NCBI GenBank assembly: GCA_963931635.1
Contig: OZ007034.1
Location: 1,798,001-1,862,000 of the forward strand
Length of the DNA stretch: 64,000 nucleotides
Reading direction: 5' to 3'
Source: Caccoplasma sp905210875
GTDB taxonomy: Bacteria > Bacteroidota > Bacteroidia > Bacteroidales > UBA11471
Shown here: positions 8,496 to 17,165 of the stretch, in pieces
Layout: each line of letters begins with the position of its first letter
Numbering within the stretch: position 1 is the first letter of the stretch
Notes under the pieces: generated by a model
Database searches by the model: none
What the model was told of the DNA's origin: nothing
Seen by the model: only the letters and a program-made list of their open reading frames with translations
Position numbers and translations under genes: made by a program

Positions 8496-8540
8496 AGTGT
8501 TTATTTTTTAGATGTTGATATAACCTGTTTCATCGGGCCT

Positions 8541-8548
8541 CAAAGGTA
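8541..8548 (-). promoter_or_regulatory. Putative -7 element of trxA
   Basis: TACCTTTG on the minus strand matches TAnnTTTG, 46 bases before the trxA ATG. Confidence 0.5.
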
Positions 8549-8600
8549 ATAAAAAAACAATTGATACTCGAATGTAGTTTATAAAAATCTTTTATTTGTA

Positions 8601-11600
8601 TCAGGCTATCTCGGGTTCTGCTTCGAGTACAGCCTCTTCTTCTGTCTCTTCGTTCTCAACTGTATTTTCAGGAACGTATTGTATGCCGTTTATCTTGAAG
8701 TCTATGTTGCTGTTTATGAGGAACCGGGTGGCTTCGCCCACGTCGCCTATCTTTATGGGGCGGGCAAAGAGTCTGATGGCGTTGGTCGGCTCCTGTTCGT
8801 CGATGAGTTCGAAATAGAGTTTGGTCTTACCTTCGCTGCTGTTGGGCAGGTTCTCTTGCAGCACGTCGACCATGGCCCGATCTACCGATTCGCTGGGCAG
8901 GACGACGGTCAGGCTCTCGATGATGCGGTCGTTGACATCGGGCAGCAGTTCGATGGTGCCTATCTTCACGGTGAGCGCGTCGCTGTCGCGGAAGCGGGGC
9001 TCGACGCGGCCTCTGATGTAGATGTAGAGATTGGGCACGCCGAACTTGTGGAAGTTGACGTAGTCGTTGCCCATGAGGAAAAACTCGCCGATGCCCGAGT
9101 AGTCTTCGACCTTGATGACGGCAAACGATTTGTTGGTCTTGGTAATGCCTTCCCGGCAACCTACGACGATGCCGCCCATAGAGAGGTCGCGACCTTTGAG
9201 CGATTCGAGGTCGTCGAGCTCTTTCATGCGGGTATTGCAGCCGTATTGCAGGGCGATGCGGTACTTGTCGAGCGGGTGAGCTGAGAGGTAGATGCCTATC
9301 AGCTCCTTCTCCTTGTTCAGCTTTTCGAGGTCCGACCACGGTTCGGCATCGGGAATGGCCGGGCGGGCCACCTCAACGGCGTTGACGGCACCGAAGAGGG
9401 AGTTGCTCTGCATGCTCTGGTCTATCTGGTATTTGTTGCCATAGCGCACGAGAATCTCGGAGAAACTTTCGTTTTTGCTGTTCACGGCCATGAAGCTCTC
9501 GCGTTTCATGCCGAAGCAGTCGAATCCGCCCGACATGGCGATGCACTCGATGTTCTTGCGGTTGCAGGCCGAGAGGTTGACGCGCTGCACAAAGTCGAAT
9601 ATGTCGGTAAACGGGCCGTTCTTCTCCCGCTCTTCGATGATGCATTTTACGGCGTTTTCTCCCACACCCTTCACTGCGCCGAGACCGAAGCGAATGTTGC
9701 CTTCCTTGTTGACGGTAAATTTCAGATAACTCTCGTTGACATCGGGGCTCAGTACCTTGATACCCATGTTTTTGCACTCGTCCATGAATTTGGTGATTTC
9801 GCCTATGTCCGAGATGTTGCGGCTCAGCACGGCAGCCATGTATTCCGACGGGTAGTTGGCTTTGAGATAGGCCGTCTGGTAGGCCACCCAGGAGTAGCAG
9901 GTGGCGTGCGACTTGTTGAAGGCATACGAAGCGAAGTCTTCCCAGTCGGCCCATATCTTTTCGAGAATCTTGCGGTCGTGGCCGTTTTTCTCGCCGCCGC
10001 TGATGAAGAGGGGTTTCAGTTCGTCGAGTTTCTCCTTGATTTTCTTACCCATGGCTTTACGCAGTCCGTCCGACTGGCCACGAGTGAAGTTGGCCAGCAT
10101 ACGCGAGAGAAGCATCACCTGTTCCTGATACACGGTAATGCCGTAGGTATCTTTCAAGTACTTCTCCATGATGGGTATATCATAGGTGATTTTCTCTTTC
10201 CCGTGTTTGCGGGCGATGAACGAGGGTATATACTTCATGGGCCCCGGGCGGTAGAGGGCGTTCATGGCGATGAGGTCTTCAAAGTTGGACGGTTGCAGCT
10301 CGCGCAGGTATTTCTGCATACCCGGCGACTCAAACTGGAACGTGCCTATCGTGCGACCCTCGCCGTAGAGTTTGTAGGTAGCCGGGTCGTTGATGTCGAT
10401 GTTGTCGATGTCGACATCGATGCCGCGTGAGAGTTTGATGTTGCTCAGGGCCTCCTTGATGATGGAGAGGGTTTTCAGCCCGAGAAAGTCCATCTTGATG
10501 AGACCGGTATCTTCGATGACCGACCCTTCGTACTGGGTTACCAGCAGCTTTTCGCCGGTCTCCTTGTCGTCGGCCGTACTCACGGGCACCCAGTCGGTGA
10601 TGTCGTCGCGGCAGATAATGGTGCCGCAGGCGTGTACGCCGGTACCCCGCACGTTGCCTTCGAGCATCTGGGCATACTTCATCGTGTTGCGGGTGCGTTC
10701 GTCTTCGCAGGCGGCACGCAGTTCGGGTACGGCGGCGATGCAGTTTTTTATGTTTATCTTGGGCGACTTGCCGTTCACTTCGGGCAGACGGTCGGGTATG
10801 AGCTTGGTGAGCCGTATCGACTCGGCCAGCGGCAACTCTTCTACACGGGCTACGTCTTTGATGGCCATCTTGGTAGCCATGGTGCCGTAGGTGATGATGT
10901 GTGCCACCTTTTCGTGTCCGTATTTCTCGGTTACCCAGCGTAACACTTCGCCGCGCCCGTCGTCGTCGAAGTCGATGTCGATATCGGGAAGGGAGATACG
11001 GTCGGGGTTGAGAAAACGTTCAAACAGCAGGTCATACTTGATGGGGTCGATCTGTGTGATGCCCAAGCAGTAGGCGACAGCCGAACCGGCCGCCGAACCA
11101 CGGCCGGGACCTACCGATACCCCCATTTTGCGGGCGGCAGCGATGAAGTCCTGCACGATGAGGAAGTAGCCGGGGAAACCCATCGTCTTCATGATGTGCA
11201 GCTCGAAGATGATACGCTCCTCGATTTCCTTGTCGAGCGGATTGCCATAGCGTTTGTAGGCGCCGTCGTAGGCCAGTTTTTTCAGATAGTCGGCTTCGAG
11301 CTTGATACGGTAGAGCTTGTCGTATCCGCCCAGGACCTTGATTTTCTTTTCGGCAGCTTCCTGACTCATCACCACGTTGCCGTTCTCGTCCTGCGTGAAT
11401 TCGTCGAAGAGGTCTTTTTCGCTGTATTTCTGGCGGTATTCCTCTTCGGTGCCGAAGTCGGCCGGAATTTCAAACGTGGGCATGATGGGGGCGTGGTCGA
11501 TGCTGTATGTCTCGACCTTGTCGGCTATTTCGAGTGTGTTGGCCAGTGTCTCGGGCAGGTCGCCGAAGACGCCGTTCATCTCTTCGGTGGTTTTGAGCCA

Positions 11601-12485
11601 CTCCTGTTTGGAGTATCCCATGTGGGGATTGCTGTCGTGTATGGTGCGGCCGGTGTTGAGGCAGATGAGCCGTTCGTGGGCATCGGCGTGCTCTTCGTTT
11701 ACGAAATGCACATCGTTGGTGCAGATGAGTTTGATACCGTATTTCTCGGCATATTTTATCAGCTCCCGATTTACCTCCTGTTGTCGTTCGTAGGTCTCGT
11801 GATTGGCGTTGGGCACGGTGGCTTTGTGGCGTTGCATTTCGAGGTAGTAGTCATCGCCGAAGAGATTTTTGTACCACGAGATGGCCTCTTCGACTTCGGC
11901 CGGTGTGCCGTTCATGATTTTTTGGGGGACCTCACCGCCGAGGCAGGCCGATGCAATGATGAGCCCTTCGTGGTATTTTTCCAGTTCCACGCGGTCGGTA
12001 CGCGGACGCATGTAGAAACCCTCGGTCCATGCCTTTGATACCAGCTTGATGAGGTTGTGGTATCCTTTCTCGTTCTTGGCCAGTACGATAAGGTGGTAGC
12101 CGCTCTGGTCTTCCTTGCCGTTTTTGTCTTGGAGCCGTTTGCGGGCCACATACATCTCGCAACCGATGATGGGCTTGAAAGGCTTTTTGGCTTTGGCCTT
12201 TTCAAGTTGGGCTTGCAGGTCGGCCAGCTTGCTCTCTTTCTCAGGGTCGTCGTCGGCTATGGCGGCGATTTTCTGTTCGAGTTCCTGTACCGCACCTTTG
12301 AGCTTGCCGTTTTTCTTCTTGATGTAGTTGTAAAACTCTTTTACACCGAACATATTTCCATGGTCGGTGAGGGCGATGGCCGGCATGCCGTCGTCGATAG
12401 CCTTGTCGACGATGGCAGCAATGCTGGCTTGCCCGTCGAGAACAGAATACTGTGAGTGAACGTGCAAATGTACAAAGGGTTGCAT
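8601..12485 (-). CDS. dnaE: DNA polymerase III alpha subunit
   Basis: The 1294-residue replicative polymerase opens with the PHP domain ('FVHLHVHSQYSVLDG', 'IALTDHGNMFG'). The catalytic aspartates are in 'LPDIDIDFDDDGRGEV' near residues 500-510, and the family signature 'GPGRGSAAGSAVAYCLGI' precedes it. The C-terminal half carries the helix-hairpin-helix and OB-fold regions ('IYIRGRVEPRFRDSD'). Compared with E. coli DnaE (1160 residues) it is longer, partly because of a charged, probably coiled-coil insert in the PHP domain ('KLKGAVQELEQKIAAIADDD'). I chose the start MQPFVHLHVH because family members begin within a few residues of the PHP motif; the upstream extension is not homologous. An imperfect -7 box (TATCTTTA) lies about 28 bases upstream. 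Confidence 0.96.
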   Translation of the reverse strand: MQPFVHLHVHSQYSVLDGQASIAAIVDKAIDDGMPAIALTDHGNMFGVKEFYNYIKKKNGKLKGAVQELEQKIAAIADDDPEKESKLADLQAQLEKAKAKKPFKPIIGCEMYVARKRLQDKNGKEDQSGYHLIVLAKNEKGYHNLIKLVSKAWTEGFYMRPRTDRVELEKYHEGLIIASACLGGEVPQKIMNGTPAEVEEAISWYKNLFGDDYYLEMQRHKATVPNANHETYERQQEVNRELIKYAEKYGIKLICTNDVHFVNEEHADAHERLICLNTGRTIHDSNPHMGYSKQEWLKTTEEMNGVFGDLPETLANTLEIADKVETYSIDHAPIMPTFEIPADFGTEEEYRQKYSEKDLFDEFTQDENGNVVMSQEAAEKKIKVLGGYDKLYRIKLEADYLKKLAYDGAYKRYGNPLDKEIEERIIFELHIMKTMGFPGYFLIVQDFIAAARKMGVSVGPGRGSAAGSAVAYCLGITQIDPIKYDLLFERFLNPDRISLPDIDIDFDDDGRGEVLRWVTEKYGHEKVAHIITYGTMATKMAIKDVARVEELPLAESIRLTKLIPDRLPEVNGKSPKINIKNCIAAVPELRAACEDERTRNTMKYAQMLEGNVRGTGVHACGTIICRDDITDWVPVSTADDKETGEKLLVTQYEGSVIEDTGLIKMDFLGLKTLSIIKEALSNIKLSRGIDVDIDNIDINDPATYKLYGEGRTIGTFQFESPGMQKYLRELQPSNFEDLIAMNALYRPGPMKYIPSFIARKHGKEKITYDIPIMEKYLKDTYGITVYQEQVMLLSRMLANFTRGQSDGLRKAMGKKIKEKLDELKPLFISGGEKNGHDRKILEKIWADWEDFASYAFNKSHATCYSWVAYQTAYLKANYPSEYMAAVLSRNISDIGEITKFMDECKNMGIKVLSPDVNESYLKFTVNKEGNIRFGLGAVKGVGENAVKCIIEEREKNGPFTDIFDFVQRVNLSACNRKNIECIAMSGGFDCFGMKRESFMAVNSKNESFSEILVRYGNKYQIDQSMQSNSLFGAVNAVEVARPAIPDAEPWSDLEKLNKEKELIGIYLSAHPLDKYRIALQYGCNTRMKELDDLESLKGRDLSMGGIVVGCREGITKTNKSFAVIKVEDYSGIGEFFLMGNDYVNFHKFGVPNLYIYIRGRVEPRFRDSDALTVKIGTIELLPDVNDRIIESLTVVLPSESVDRAMVDVLQENLPNSSEGKTKLYFELIDEQEPTNAIRLFARPIKIGDVGEATRFLINSNIDFKINGIQYVPENTVENEETEEEAVLEAEPEIA

Positions 12486-12660
12486 AAGGGCTCTGAGGAA
12501 AATTTTACGAGGTAAAGATACGAAAAAAGCCGACGAATATCGAGCGATATTCAACAAAAAAACGACGTCTCCTCACAACGGTTTGGTTTAGAGGGTAAAG
12601 CCGGTGGTTTTTTGTTTTATCAAAAGAATGTAGTTTCTGGAATGTAGATGCTGTGGAACA

Positions 12661-12701
12661 AAAGAGGTAAGCCACACCGGTGGGGTGTGGCTTACCTCTT
12701 T
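12661..12701 (-). terminator. Terminator of the uxuB-uxuA operon
   Basis: An 18-bp perfect stem (12661-12678 with 12684-12701, 5-base loop) starts 40 bases after the uxuA stop, followed on the minus strand by TTTTGTT. Confidence 0.85.
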
Positions 12702-12741
12702 TGTGTTTAAAGGTTTGAAAAGTCTGTATATCAATCGCTTG

Positions 12742-13914
12742 TTACGAAAGTATCGAGTAGGCGATGCCTTTTTCGAGACCGCGCAGTTCGGCCAGGCCGC
12801 GCAGGCGACCGAGGCAGGAGTAGCCGGGGTTGGTTTTCTTTTTCAGGTCGTCAATCATCTGGTGTCCGTGGTCGGGACGCATGGGTATCGACACGCCCCG
12901 GCGTTGTTGCAGCAGCAGGAAGTTTTTCATGACATTGTACATGTCGACGTCGCCTTCGAGATGGTTGGCCTCAAAGAAGTTTCCTTCGGCGTCGCGCTGC
13001 GTGCTGCGCAGGTGTACGAAGTTGATGCGGTCGCCCAGCCGTTGCATCATGCCGGCCAGGTCGTTGTCGGCACGCACGCCGAATGAGCCGGTGCAGAGGC
13101 ACAGTCCGTTCGACGGGTTGGGTACCGCCTCGACGAGTTTCACAAAGTCGGCCTCGGTGCTGAGTATGCGGGGCAGACCCAGAATGGGGTAGGGTGGGTC
13201 GTCGGGGTGAATCACCAGTTTGATGCCCACGGCATCGGCTACCGATGCTATTTCGCGCAAGAAATATATCAGGTGTGAGCGGAGTTTCTCGGCGTCGATG
13301 TCGCGGTAGCGGTTGAGAGCCTCCTGAAACTGTTGCAGGGTGAAACTCTCTTCCGAGCCCGGAAGTCCCGCTATCATGTTGCGCACGAGACGGTTTTTCT
13401 CTTCATCGTTCATCTTCTCGTACCGGGCAAGGGCTATGGCCTTCTCTTCGTCGCTGTATTCACTTTCGGCACCGGGACGTTTCAGTATGTAGAGGTCGAA
13501 AGCCATGAACGCGGCGCGTTCGAAGCGCAGAGCCTTCGAGCCGTCGGGCATCGTATAGGCAAGGTCGGTGCGGGTCCAGTCGAGCACGGGCATGAAGTTG
13601 TAGGTAACGATATGGATGCCGCAGCGGGCGAGGTTGCGCAGGCTTTCCTTGTAGTTTTCGATATATTGCCCGAAGTTGCCGGTCTGGGTCTTTATGTGTT
13701 CATGCACGGGAATACTCTCGACGACCGACCATCGCAGTCCGGCCTCTTCGACGATTTGTTTGCGTTTCTCAATCTCTTCGACGCTCCACACTTCGCCGTT
13801 GGGAATGTGGTGCAGGGCGGTTACAATACCGGTGGCTCCGGCTTGGCGTATGTCTTCCAGGCTGACAGGGTCGTTGGGCCCGTACCAGCGCCAGGTCTGT
13901 TCACAAAGTATCAT
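12742..13914 (-). CDS. uxuA: D-mannonate dehydratase
   Basis: The 390-residue enzyme converts D-mannonate to 2-keto-3-deoxy-D-gluconate in the glucuronate/galacturonate (Ashwell) pathway. The start 'MILCEQTWRWYGPNDPVSL', the 'ALHHIPNGEVW' motif, 'VIHPDDPPYPILGLPRI' and 'GSFGVRADNDL' are hallmarks of the UxuA TIM-barrel family; the metal ligands lie in these His/Asp/Cys motifs ('LCLCTGSFG', 'MRPDHGH'). An in-frame extension upstream has no family resemblance and runs into the intercistronic hairpin, so it was rejected. uxuB precedes it by 62 bases on the same strand. The two steps match the sugar acids released by the pectinases encoded 10-15 kb away. Confidence 0.95.
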   Translation of the reverse strand: MILCEQTWRWYGPNDPVSLEDIRQAGATGIVTALHHIPNGEVWSVEEIEKRKQIVEEAGLRWSVVESIPVHEHIKTQTGNFGQYIENYKESLRNLARCGIHIVTYNFMPVLDWTRTDLAYTMPDGSKALRFERAAFMAFDLYILKRPGAESEYSDEEKAIALARYEKMNDEEKNRLVRNMIAGLPGSEESFTLQQFQEALNRYRDIDAEKLRSHLIYFLREIASVADAVGIKLVIHPDDPPYPILGLPRILSTEADFVKLVEAVPNPSNGLCLCTGSFGVRADNDLAGMMQRLGDRINFVHLRSTQRDAEGNFFEANHLEGDVDMYNVMKNFLLLQQRRGVSIPMRPDHGHQMIDDLKKKTNPGYSCLGRLRGLAELRGLEKGIAYSILS

Positions 13915-13943
13915 TGCAGGCAGGTTAAAGATGAAACATGGGC

Positions 13944-13967
13944 CCGAGGGAGCCGGAGCCCCCTCGG
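13944..13967 (-). other. Intercistronic hairpin between uxuB and uxuA
   Basis: CCGAGGG pairs with CCCTCGG around a 10-base loop, between the uxuB stop and the uxuA start. There is no T-run, so it is more likely an mRNA-processing or stability element than a terminator. Confidence 0.35.
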
Positions 13968-13976
13968 ACAATAGGG

Positions 13977-14789
13977 TTAGAGGCAGAAGCAGTCGAATGC
14001 ACCGTCGACTACGGCTACGGTACCCGATACAAATTTCGATGCGTCGCTGATGAGGTAGTGTATCGTGCCGCACAACTCATCGGGGGTACCGAACCGGCCG
14101 AAAGGCGTGTGTGCCACAATGGCGTTGCCGCGGGCGGTGAGGCTGCCGTCGGGGTTGGTGAGCAGCGTGCGGTTCTGCTCGGTGAGGAAGAAGCCGGGGG
14201 CGATGGCGTTCACGCGAATACCTTCGCCGAACTTCGTGGCCATCTCTACGGCCATGTACTTGGTAAATTGCTGTACGGCGGCCTTGGCCGAGGTGTAGCC
14301 CACAACGCGGGTGAGGGGACGGAGGGCCGACTCGGAACTGAAATTGACGATGACGCCATTTCCTCTCTTGGCCATGTCTTCGGCAAATACCTGGGTGGGA
14401 ATTACCGTGCCGTGAAGGTTGAGGTCGACTACCTTCTTGAAGTCGTCGGTCGACATGTCAAAGAAGGTCTTGTCGGTGGGAATCGTTGCTCCCGGCATGT
14501 TTCCGCCGGCAGCGTTGATGAGGACATCGATGCGGCCGTAGCGGTTCAGTATTTCGTCGCGGCACTTTTCGAGCGAAGGGCGGTCGAGTACGTCGCAAGC
14601 CAGGAAGAGTGCCTGGCCTCCCGCATCGGTAATTTCTTTGGCGAGAGCTTCGCCGTGTTCGCGGTTACGCCCCATGACAATCATGATGGCTCCTTCGCTG
14701 GCCAGATATTTGGAGATGCAACTGCCTAAAACGCCGGTGGCGCCAGTCATGACGACCGTGCGGCCCGTAATGTCGAAAAGTTTGTTCAT
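13977..14789 (-). CDS. uxuB: SDR-type D-mannonate oxidoreductase (fructuronate reductase)
   Basis: A 270-residue short-chain dehydrogenase. The cofactor motif is 'TGATGVLGS' (residues 15-23), 'NAAGGNMPG' is the NNAG-type motif, and the active site is Ser in 'VNFSSESA', with Y165 and K169 in 'YTSAK'. Bacteroidetes use an SDR-family enzyme at this place, unlike the long-chain UxuB of E. coli, to reduce D-fructuronate to D-mannonate, the substrate of the next gene uxuA. The start MNKLFDITGR is set by the cofactor fold and by the promoter match 30 bases upstream. Function is inferred from the uxuA linkage; by sequence alone it could also be a gluconate 5-dehydrogenase-like SDR. Confidence 0.85.
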   Translation of the reverse strand: MNKLFDITGRTVVMTGATGVLGSCISKYLASEGAIMIVMGRNREHGEALAKEITDAGGQALFLACDVLDRPSLEKCRDEILNRYGRIDVLINAAGGNMPGATIPTDKTFFDMSTDDFKKVVDLNLHGTVIPTQVFAEDMAKRGNGVIVNFSSESALRPLTRVVGYTSAKAAVQQFTKYMAVEMATKFGEGIRVNAIAPGFFLTEQNRTLLTNPDGSLTARGNAIVAHTPFGRFGTPDELCGTIHYLISDASKFVSGTVAVVDGAFDCFCL

Positions 14790-14818
14790 AGTCGTTTTTC
14801 TATAATTTGTTGAGCAAA

Positions 14819-14826
14819 CAAAGTTA
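14819..14826 (-). promoter_or_regulatory. Putative -7 element of the uxuB-uxuA operon
   Basis: TAACTTTG on the minus strand matches TAnnTTTG, 30 bases before the uxuB ATG. Confidence 0.5.
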
Positions 14827-14916
14827 GTTACAAAAGTTGAGAATGTAAAATCGTTTCGCTCTATTCTTTTGCCGCTGTTTCCTTTTGGGTGAAGAAGAGA
14901 AACCGTTTTTTGCCTC

Positions 14917-15069
14917 ATGGTTCCGAAAAAACGCAAAAAAACATTTACCGCCTGTCGTGCGGTGTTGCTTGTCGCGGCGATGGGCATGGCCCTGCCGGCC
15001 GTTGGTGTCGCATCGGCTTGCGAGAAACCGGCGGTTGCCGGCTTCGGCAACTCTTGTTTAAGTTGCTGA
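14917..15069 (+). CDS. Candidate 50-residue secreted cysteine-containing peptide
   Basis: This short frame lies in the divergent gap between uxuB and the phosphatase gene. It encodes a basic N-terminus (MVPKKRKKTF), a hydrophobic core (AVLLVAAMGMALPAVGVASA) that looks like a Sec signal peptide, and a mature part of about 16 residues ending GFGNSCLSC, which carries a C-x-x-C at the very end. A degenerate -7 box (TTCTTTTG) lies near 14867. I do not recognise the family. The amino-acid order fits a real signal peptide better than chance, but the mature part is tiny and a GC-rich random frame remains possible. Confidence 0.4.
   Translation: MVPKKRKKTFTACRAVLLVAAMGMALPAVGVASACEKPAVAGFGNSCLSC
15034..15051. 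other. Short GC-rich hairpin inside the candidate small ORF
   Basis: GTTGCCG pairs with CGGCAAC around a GCTT loop near the 3' end of the candidate small ORF. There is no T-run directly after it. Confidence 0.3.
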
Positions 15070-15140
15070 AAAAAACTTTTGAAATACCACAAATCTTGAA
15101 ATAGACATAAAGGCAGCCGGCGTTTACCGAAAATTATAGC

Positions 15141-15148
15141 TACTTTTG
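15141..15148 (+). promoter_or_regulatory. Putative -7 element of the phosphatase gene
   Basis: TACTTTTG matches TAnnTTTG, 26 bases before the ATG at 15175. Confidence 0.5.
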
Positions 15149-15174
15149 CCCTCCGAAAACAAAAACGTGAAACG

Positions 15175-15831
15175 ATGAAACGACTGGTGATTTTCGATTT
15201 GGACGGTACGTTACTCAATACCATTGGCGACCTGGCCGACGCCACCAATTATGCTTTGATGCAGTGTGGCTACCCGCAGCATCCTGTCGCCGACTATAAT
15301 ATGTTTGTGGGAAACGGCATTGCCAAACTGTTTGAACGGGCCTTGCCCGAAGCTGCACGGACGGATGAAAACATTGCCCGCATGCGTTCTTTCTTTGTTC
15401 CCTATTACAACAGCCACAATACCTGCCACACGACACCTTACAACGGTATTGTCGAACTTCTTACCGCTTTACAGCAGCGTGGTGTGGCGCTGGCCGTAGC
15501 TTCGAACAAGTACCAGCAGGCTACTGAGAAGCTGGTGGCGCACTTTTTCCCCGGGATTTGTTTCACGGCAGTTCTGGGACAGCGCGAGGGTATACCCGTG
15601 AAACCCGATCCCGCCATTGTGTACGACATTCTGTCGGCTGCCGCTCTCACGCCCAATGAGACATTGTATGTGGGCGATTCGGGTGTTGACATGATGACAG
15701 CCGCAGCCGCCGGAATATGTTCGGTGGGAGTTACCTGGGGATTCCGCTCGCGCGAAGAGCTCGAAAAGGCTGGCGCTTGTCACTTGGTCGACACTCCGCA
15801 CGAAATACTTTCCATCGCCGAAAGTCTCTGA
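15175..15831 (+). CDS. gph: HAD-family phosphatase, phosphoglycolate phosphatase type
   Basis: A 218-residue haloacid-dehalogenase-like hydrolase. Motif I 'IFDLDGTLLNT' carries the nucleophile D8 and the acid/base D10; motif II is 'AVASNKY', motif III the lysine in 'GIPVKPDP', and motif IV 'YVGDSGVDMMTAAAAG'. A C1-type helical cap lies between motifs I and II. Length and motifs fit Gph/PgmB-like phosphatases that remove 2-phosphoglycolate, but HAD substrates are not readable from sequence with certainty. It is monocistronic with its own promoter and is not obviously linked in function to uxuAB across the divergent gap. Confidence 0.82.
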   Translation: MKRLVIFDLDGTLLNTIGDLADATNYALMQCGYPQHPVADYNMFVGNGIAKLFERALPEAARTDENIARMRSFFVPYYNSHNTCHTTPYNGIVELLTALQQRGVALAVASNKYQQATEKLVAHFFPGICFTAVLGQREGIPVKPDPAIVYDILSAAALTPNETLYVGDSGVDMMTAAAAGICSVGVTWGFRSREELEKAGACHLVDTPHEILSIAESL

Positions 15832-16144
15832 TTCTTTGTCCCTTTCTCAATATTGCAATAAAAAAGCAGCACCCGTTTCTCACGAAAAGAGTGCCACATA
15901 ACCAAAATATATAGAATAGTTCGATGAAAAAGGTATATAAGTATTAACCGAAATCACGACACCTTTTTCCGAGTGTGAAGATAGATAAATAGATTGGCCT
16001 CCCGGCATAAATTAGATAAACAGGCCTATTTTGCCGACAAACCGGCCATAGTTCTCCATTACGGTTTATGGAGAGGCTGTTTCTTCTCTGACTTTTTTTG
16101 AACAAAAACCGCCCTATGTCGTTCTAAAATAAAAAGAAACGGAT
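15832..16144. other. Gene-free stretch upstream of the ACP-like gene
   Basis: These 313 bases hold no convincing ORF. A hairpin TCTCCAT / ATGGAGA (16053-16059 with 16068-16074) and a possible long-range GGCC/GGCC pairing lie in the last 120 bases before the ACP-like gene, so part of the stretch may be a structured leader. A TATTTTG at 16027 resembles a -7 box with one base missing. A weak hairpin just after the phosphatase gene (about 15870-15895) has no T-run. Confidence 0.4.
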
Positions 16145-16375
16145 ATGGAAGAGTCAGAATTTGTACGCATCCTTGCTCCCTTGTTTTACTGTACGTCACC
16201 GCATGACTTGTCGGCAGATACACCCTATAAGCACCTTCGTGAGTGGAACATGATTTTGGCAGTAACGCTTACGTCGTTTATCGAAGAGCGCTACCGGGTG
16301 CATCTCGAAGCAGCCGACTTGGGTCGGTCCGAAACGTTTGCCGACCTGTACCGTTGTGTCCTGTCTAAAAAGTAA
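16145..16375 (+). CDS. Acyl-carrier-protein-like protein lacking the phosphopantetheine serine
   Basis: These 76 residues follow the four-helix acyl carrier protein plan: an N-terminal helix, the loop 'DLSADTPYKHLREW', helix II 'AVTLTSFIEERYRVHL' and the closing 'TFADLYRCVLSKK'. In ACPs of this 'EWDSL' type the serine that carries 4'-phosphopantetheine follows W-D; here W34-N35-M36-I37 puts methionine in that place, so the usual attachment is impossible. Such a protein could act only as a structural or regulatory partner. It is followed after 54 bases by a degenerate glycosyltransferase-like gene on the same strand, and a strong terminator closes the pair. The family call rests on pattern matching by eye. 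Confidence 0.6.
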   Translation: MEESEFVRILAPLFYCTSPHDLSADTPYKHLREWNMILAVTLTSFIEERYRVHLEAADLGRSETFADLYRCVLSKK

Positions 16376-16429
16376 CCGGTGTTACCTTGCCACCTTTCGT
16401 CTTTCGGATGCATTTAAACGTTTTCTTGT

Positions 16430-17089
16430 ATGAAAAAGTCAATTTCTTCACCGAATTATTCCCCGGCCTGTCTGTCGCCGCTTGTGTCGGTGGTGCTGCT
16501 GGCCCGCACGGCTGCCGACTGCGAGGCCTGTCTCGACATGTTGAGCCGGCAGGAGACAACCTTTGCTACCGAGGTGGTTGTTGTAGACCGTACCCATGCG
16601 GGCGAACTCGGGTCGCTGTGCCGCCGTTATGCTTTGGCATATCCACACAAGCTTCGATACTTTCGTAATCGCCGGCGTTACCTCGATTTCGGACAATCCG
16701 GTGCCGGGATACGCGGCCGTTATGCGATAGTGTGCCGCGACAGTGAACGCTGGACCGATGCGCACAAATTGCAGCGTCAGGGTACATTCCTTCGGGAACA
16801 TCCTTCCTGCACGCTCTGTTTCCACAATGTATATGGCGATATGGCGCTGCCCCGCTACGACGAACGTCTCTACGACGAAGGCGATGTCGACTTTTTGTAT
16901 CTGTTACGACACTATTCGCCGCTTTTCCGTCTCGAAGGCACACCGGGTGAATATGCGTTTCTCCTGTATGAACGTCATGGCGATCAGCTCTTTGCCCATC
17001 ATCCGATAAAAGGGAAGATGCAATGTCTTGGCGATATCTCTACGCGAGTTTTTCCCCGTCGGGCTGTGGCCTCGATGGAGAAACTGTAA
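16430..17089 (+). CDS. Degenerate family-2 glycosyltransferase-like protein
   Basis: A 219-residue protein with the order of a GT2 (GT-A fold) enzyme: 'PLVSVVLLARTAADCEACLDML' at the start, 'EVVVVDRTHAG' where the first conserved aspartates sit, 'GAGIRGRYAIVC', and 'WTDAHKLQRQGTFLREHPSC' plus 'LCFHNVYGD'. In active relatives the segment before WTD reads approximately C-E-G-D-D-Y; here it is C-R-D-S-E-R (residues 102-107), so the metal- and sugar-binding acidic pair is altered. The first strand also lacks the usual 'PVYN', and the protein ends before an acceptor domain of normal size. It may be non-catalytic. It is paired with the serine-less ACP-like gene just upstream. Confidence 0.55.
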   Translation: MKKSISSPNYSPACLSPLVSVVLLARTAADCEACLDMLSRQETTFATEVVVVDRTHAGELGSLCRRYALAYPHKLRYFRNRRRYLDFGQSGAGIRGRYAIVCRDSERWTDAHKLQRQGTFLREHPSCTLCFHNVYGDMALPRYDERLYDEGDVDFLYLLRHYSPLFRLEGTPGEYAFLLYERHGDQLFAHHPIKGKMQCLGDISTRVFPRRAVASMEKL

Positions 17090-17165
17090 CGGTGGGTGTG
17101 GTGCTGTTCGGACTTATTATTTGTTACCAGTCGGTTTTAAGGTTGTTTTGGACATATGTTGGATT

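Noticed and set aside
14889..15104. 71-codon frame in the gap before the phosphatase gene
   Set aside because: Composition is random-looking and it overlaps the better-supported 50-residue signal-peptide frame.
16387..16668. 93-codon frame overlapping the start of the GT2-like gene
   Set aside because: The other frame carries the GT2 pattern for 219 residues; this one stops early and matches nothing.
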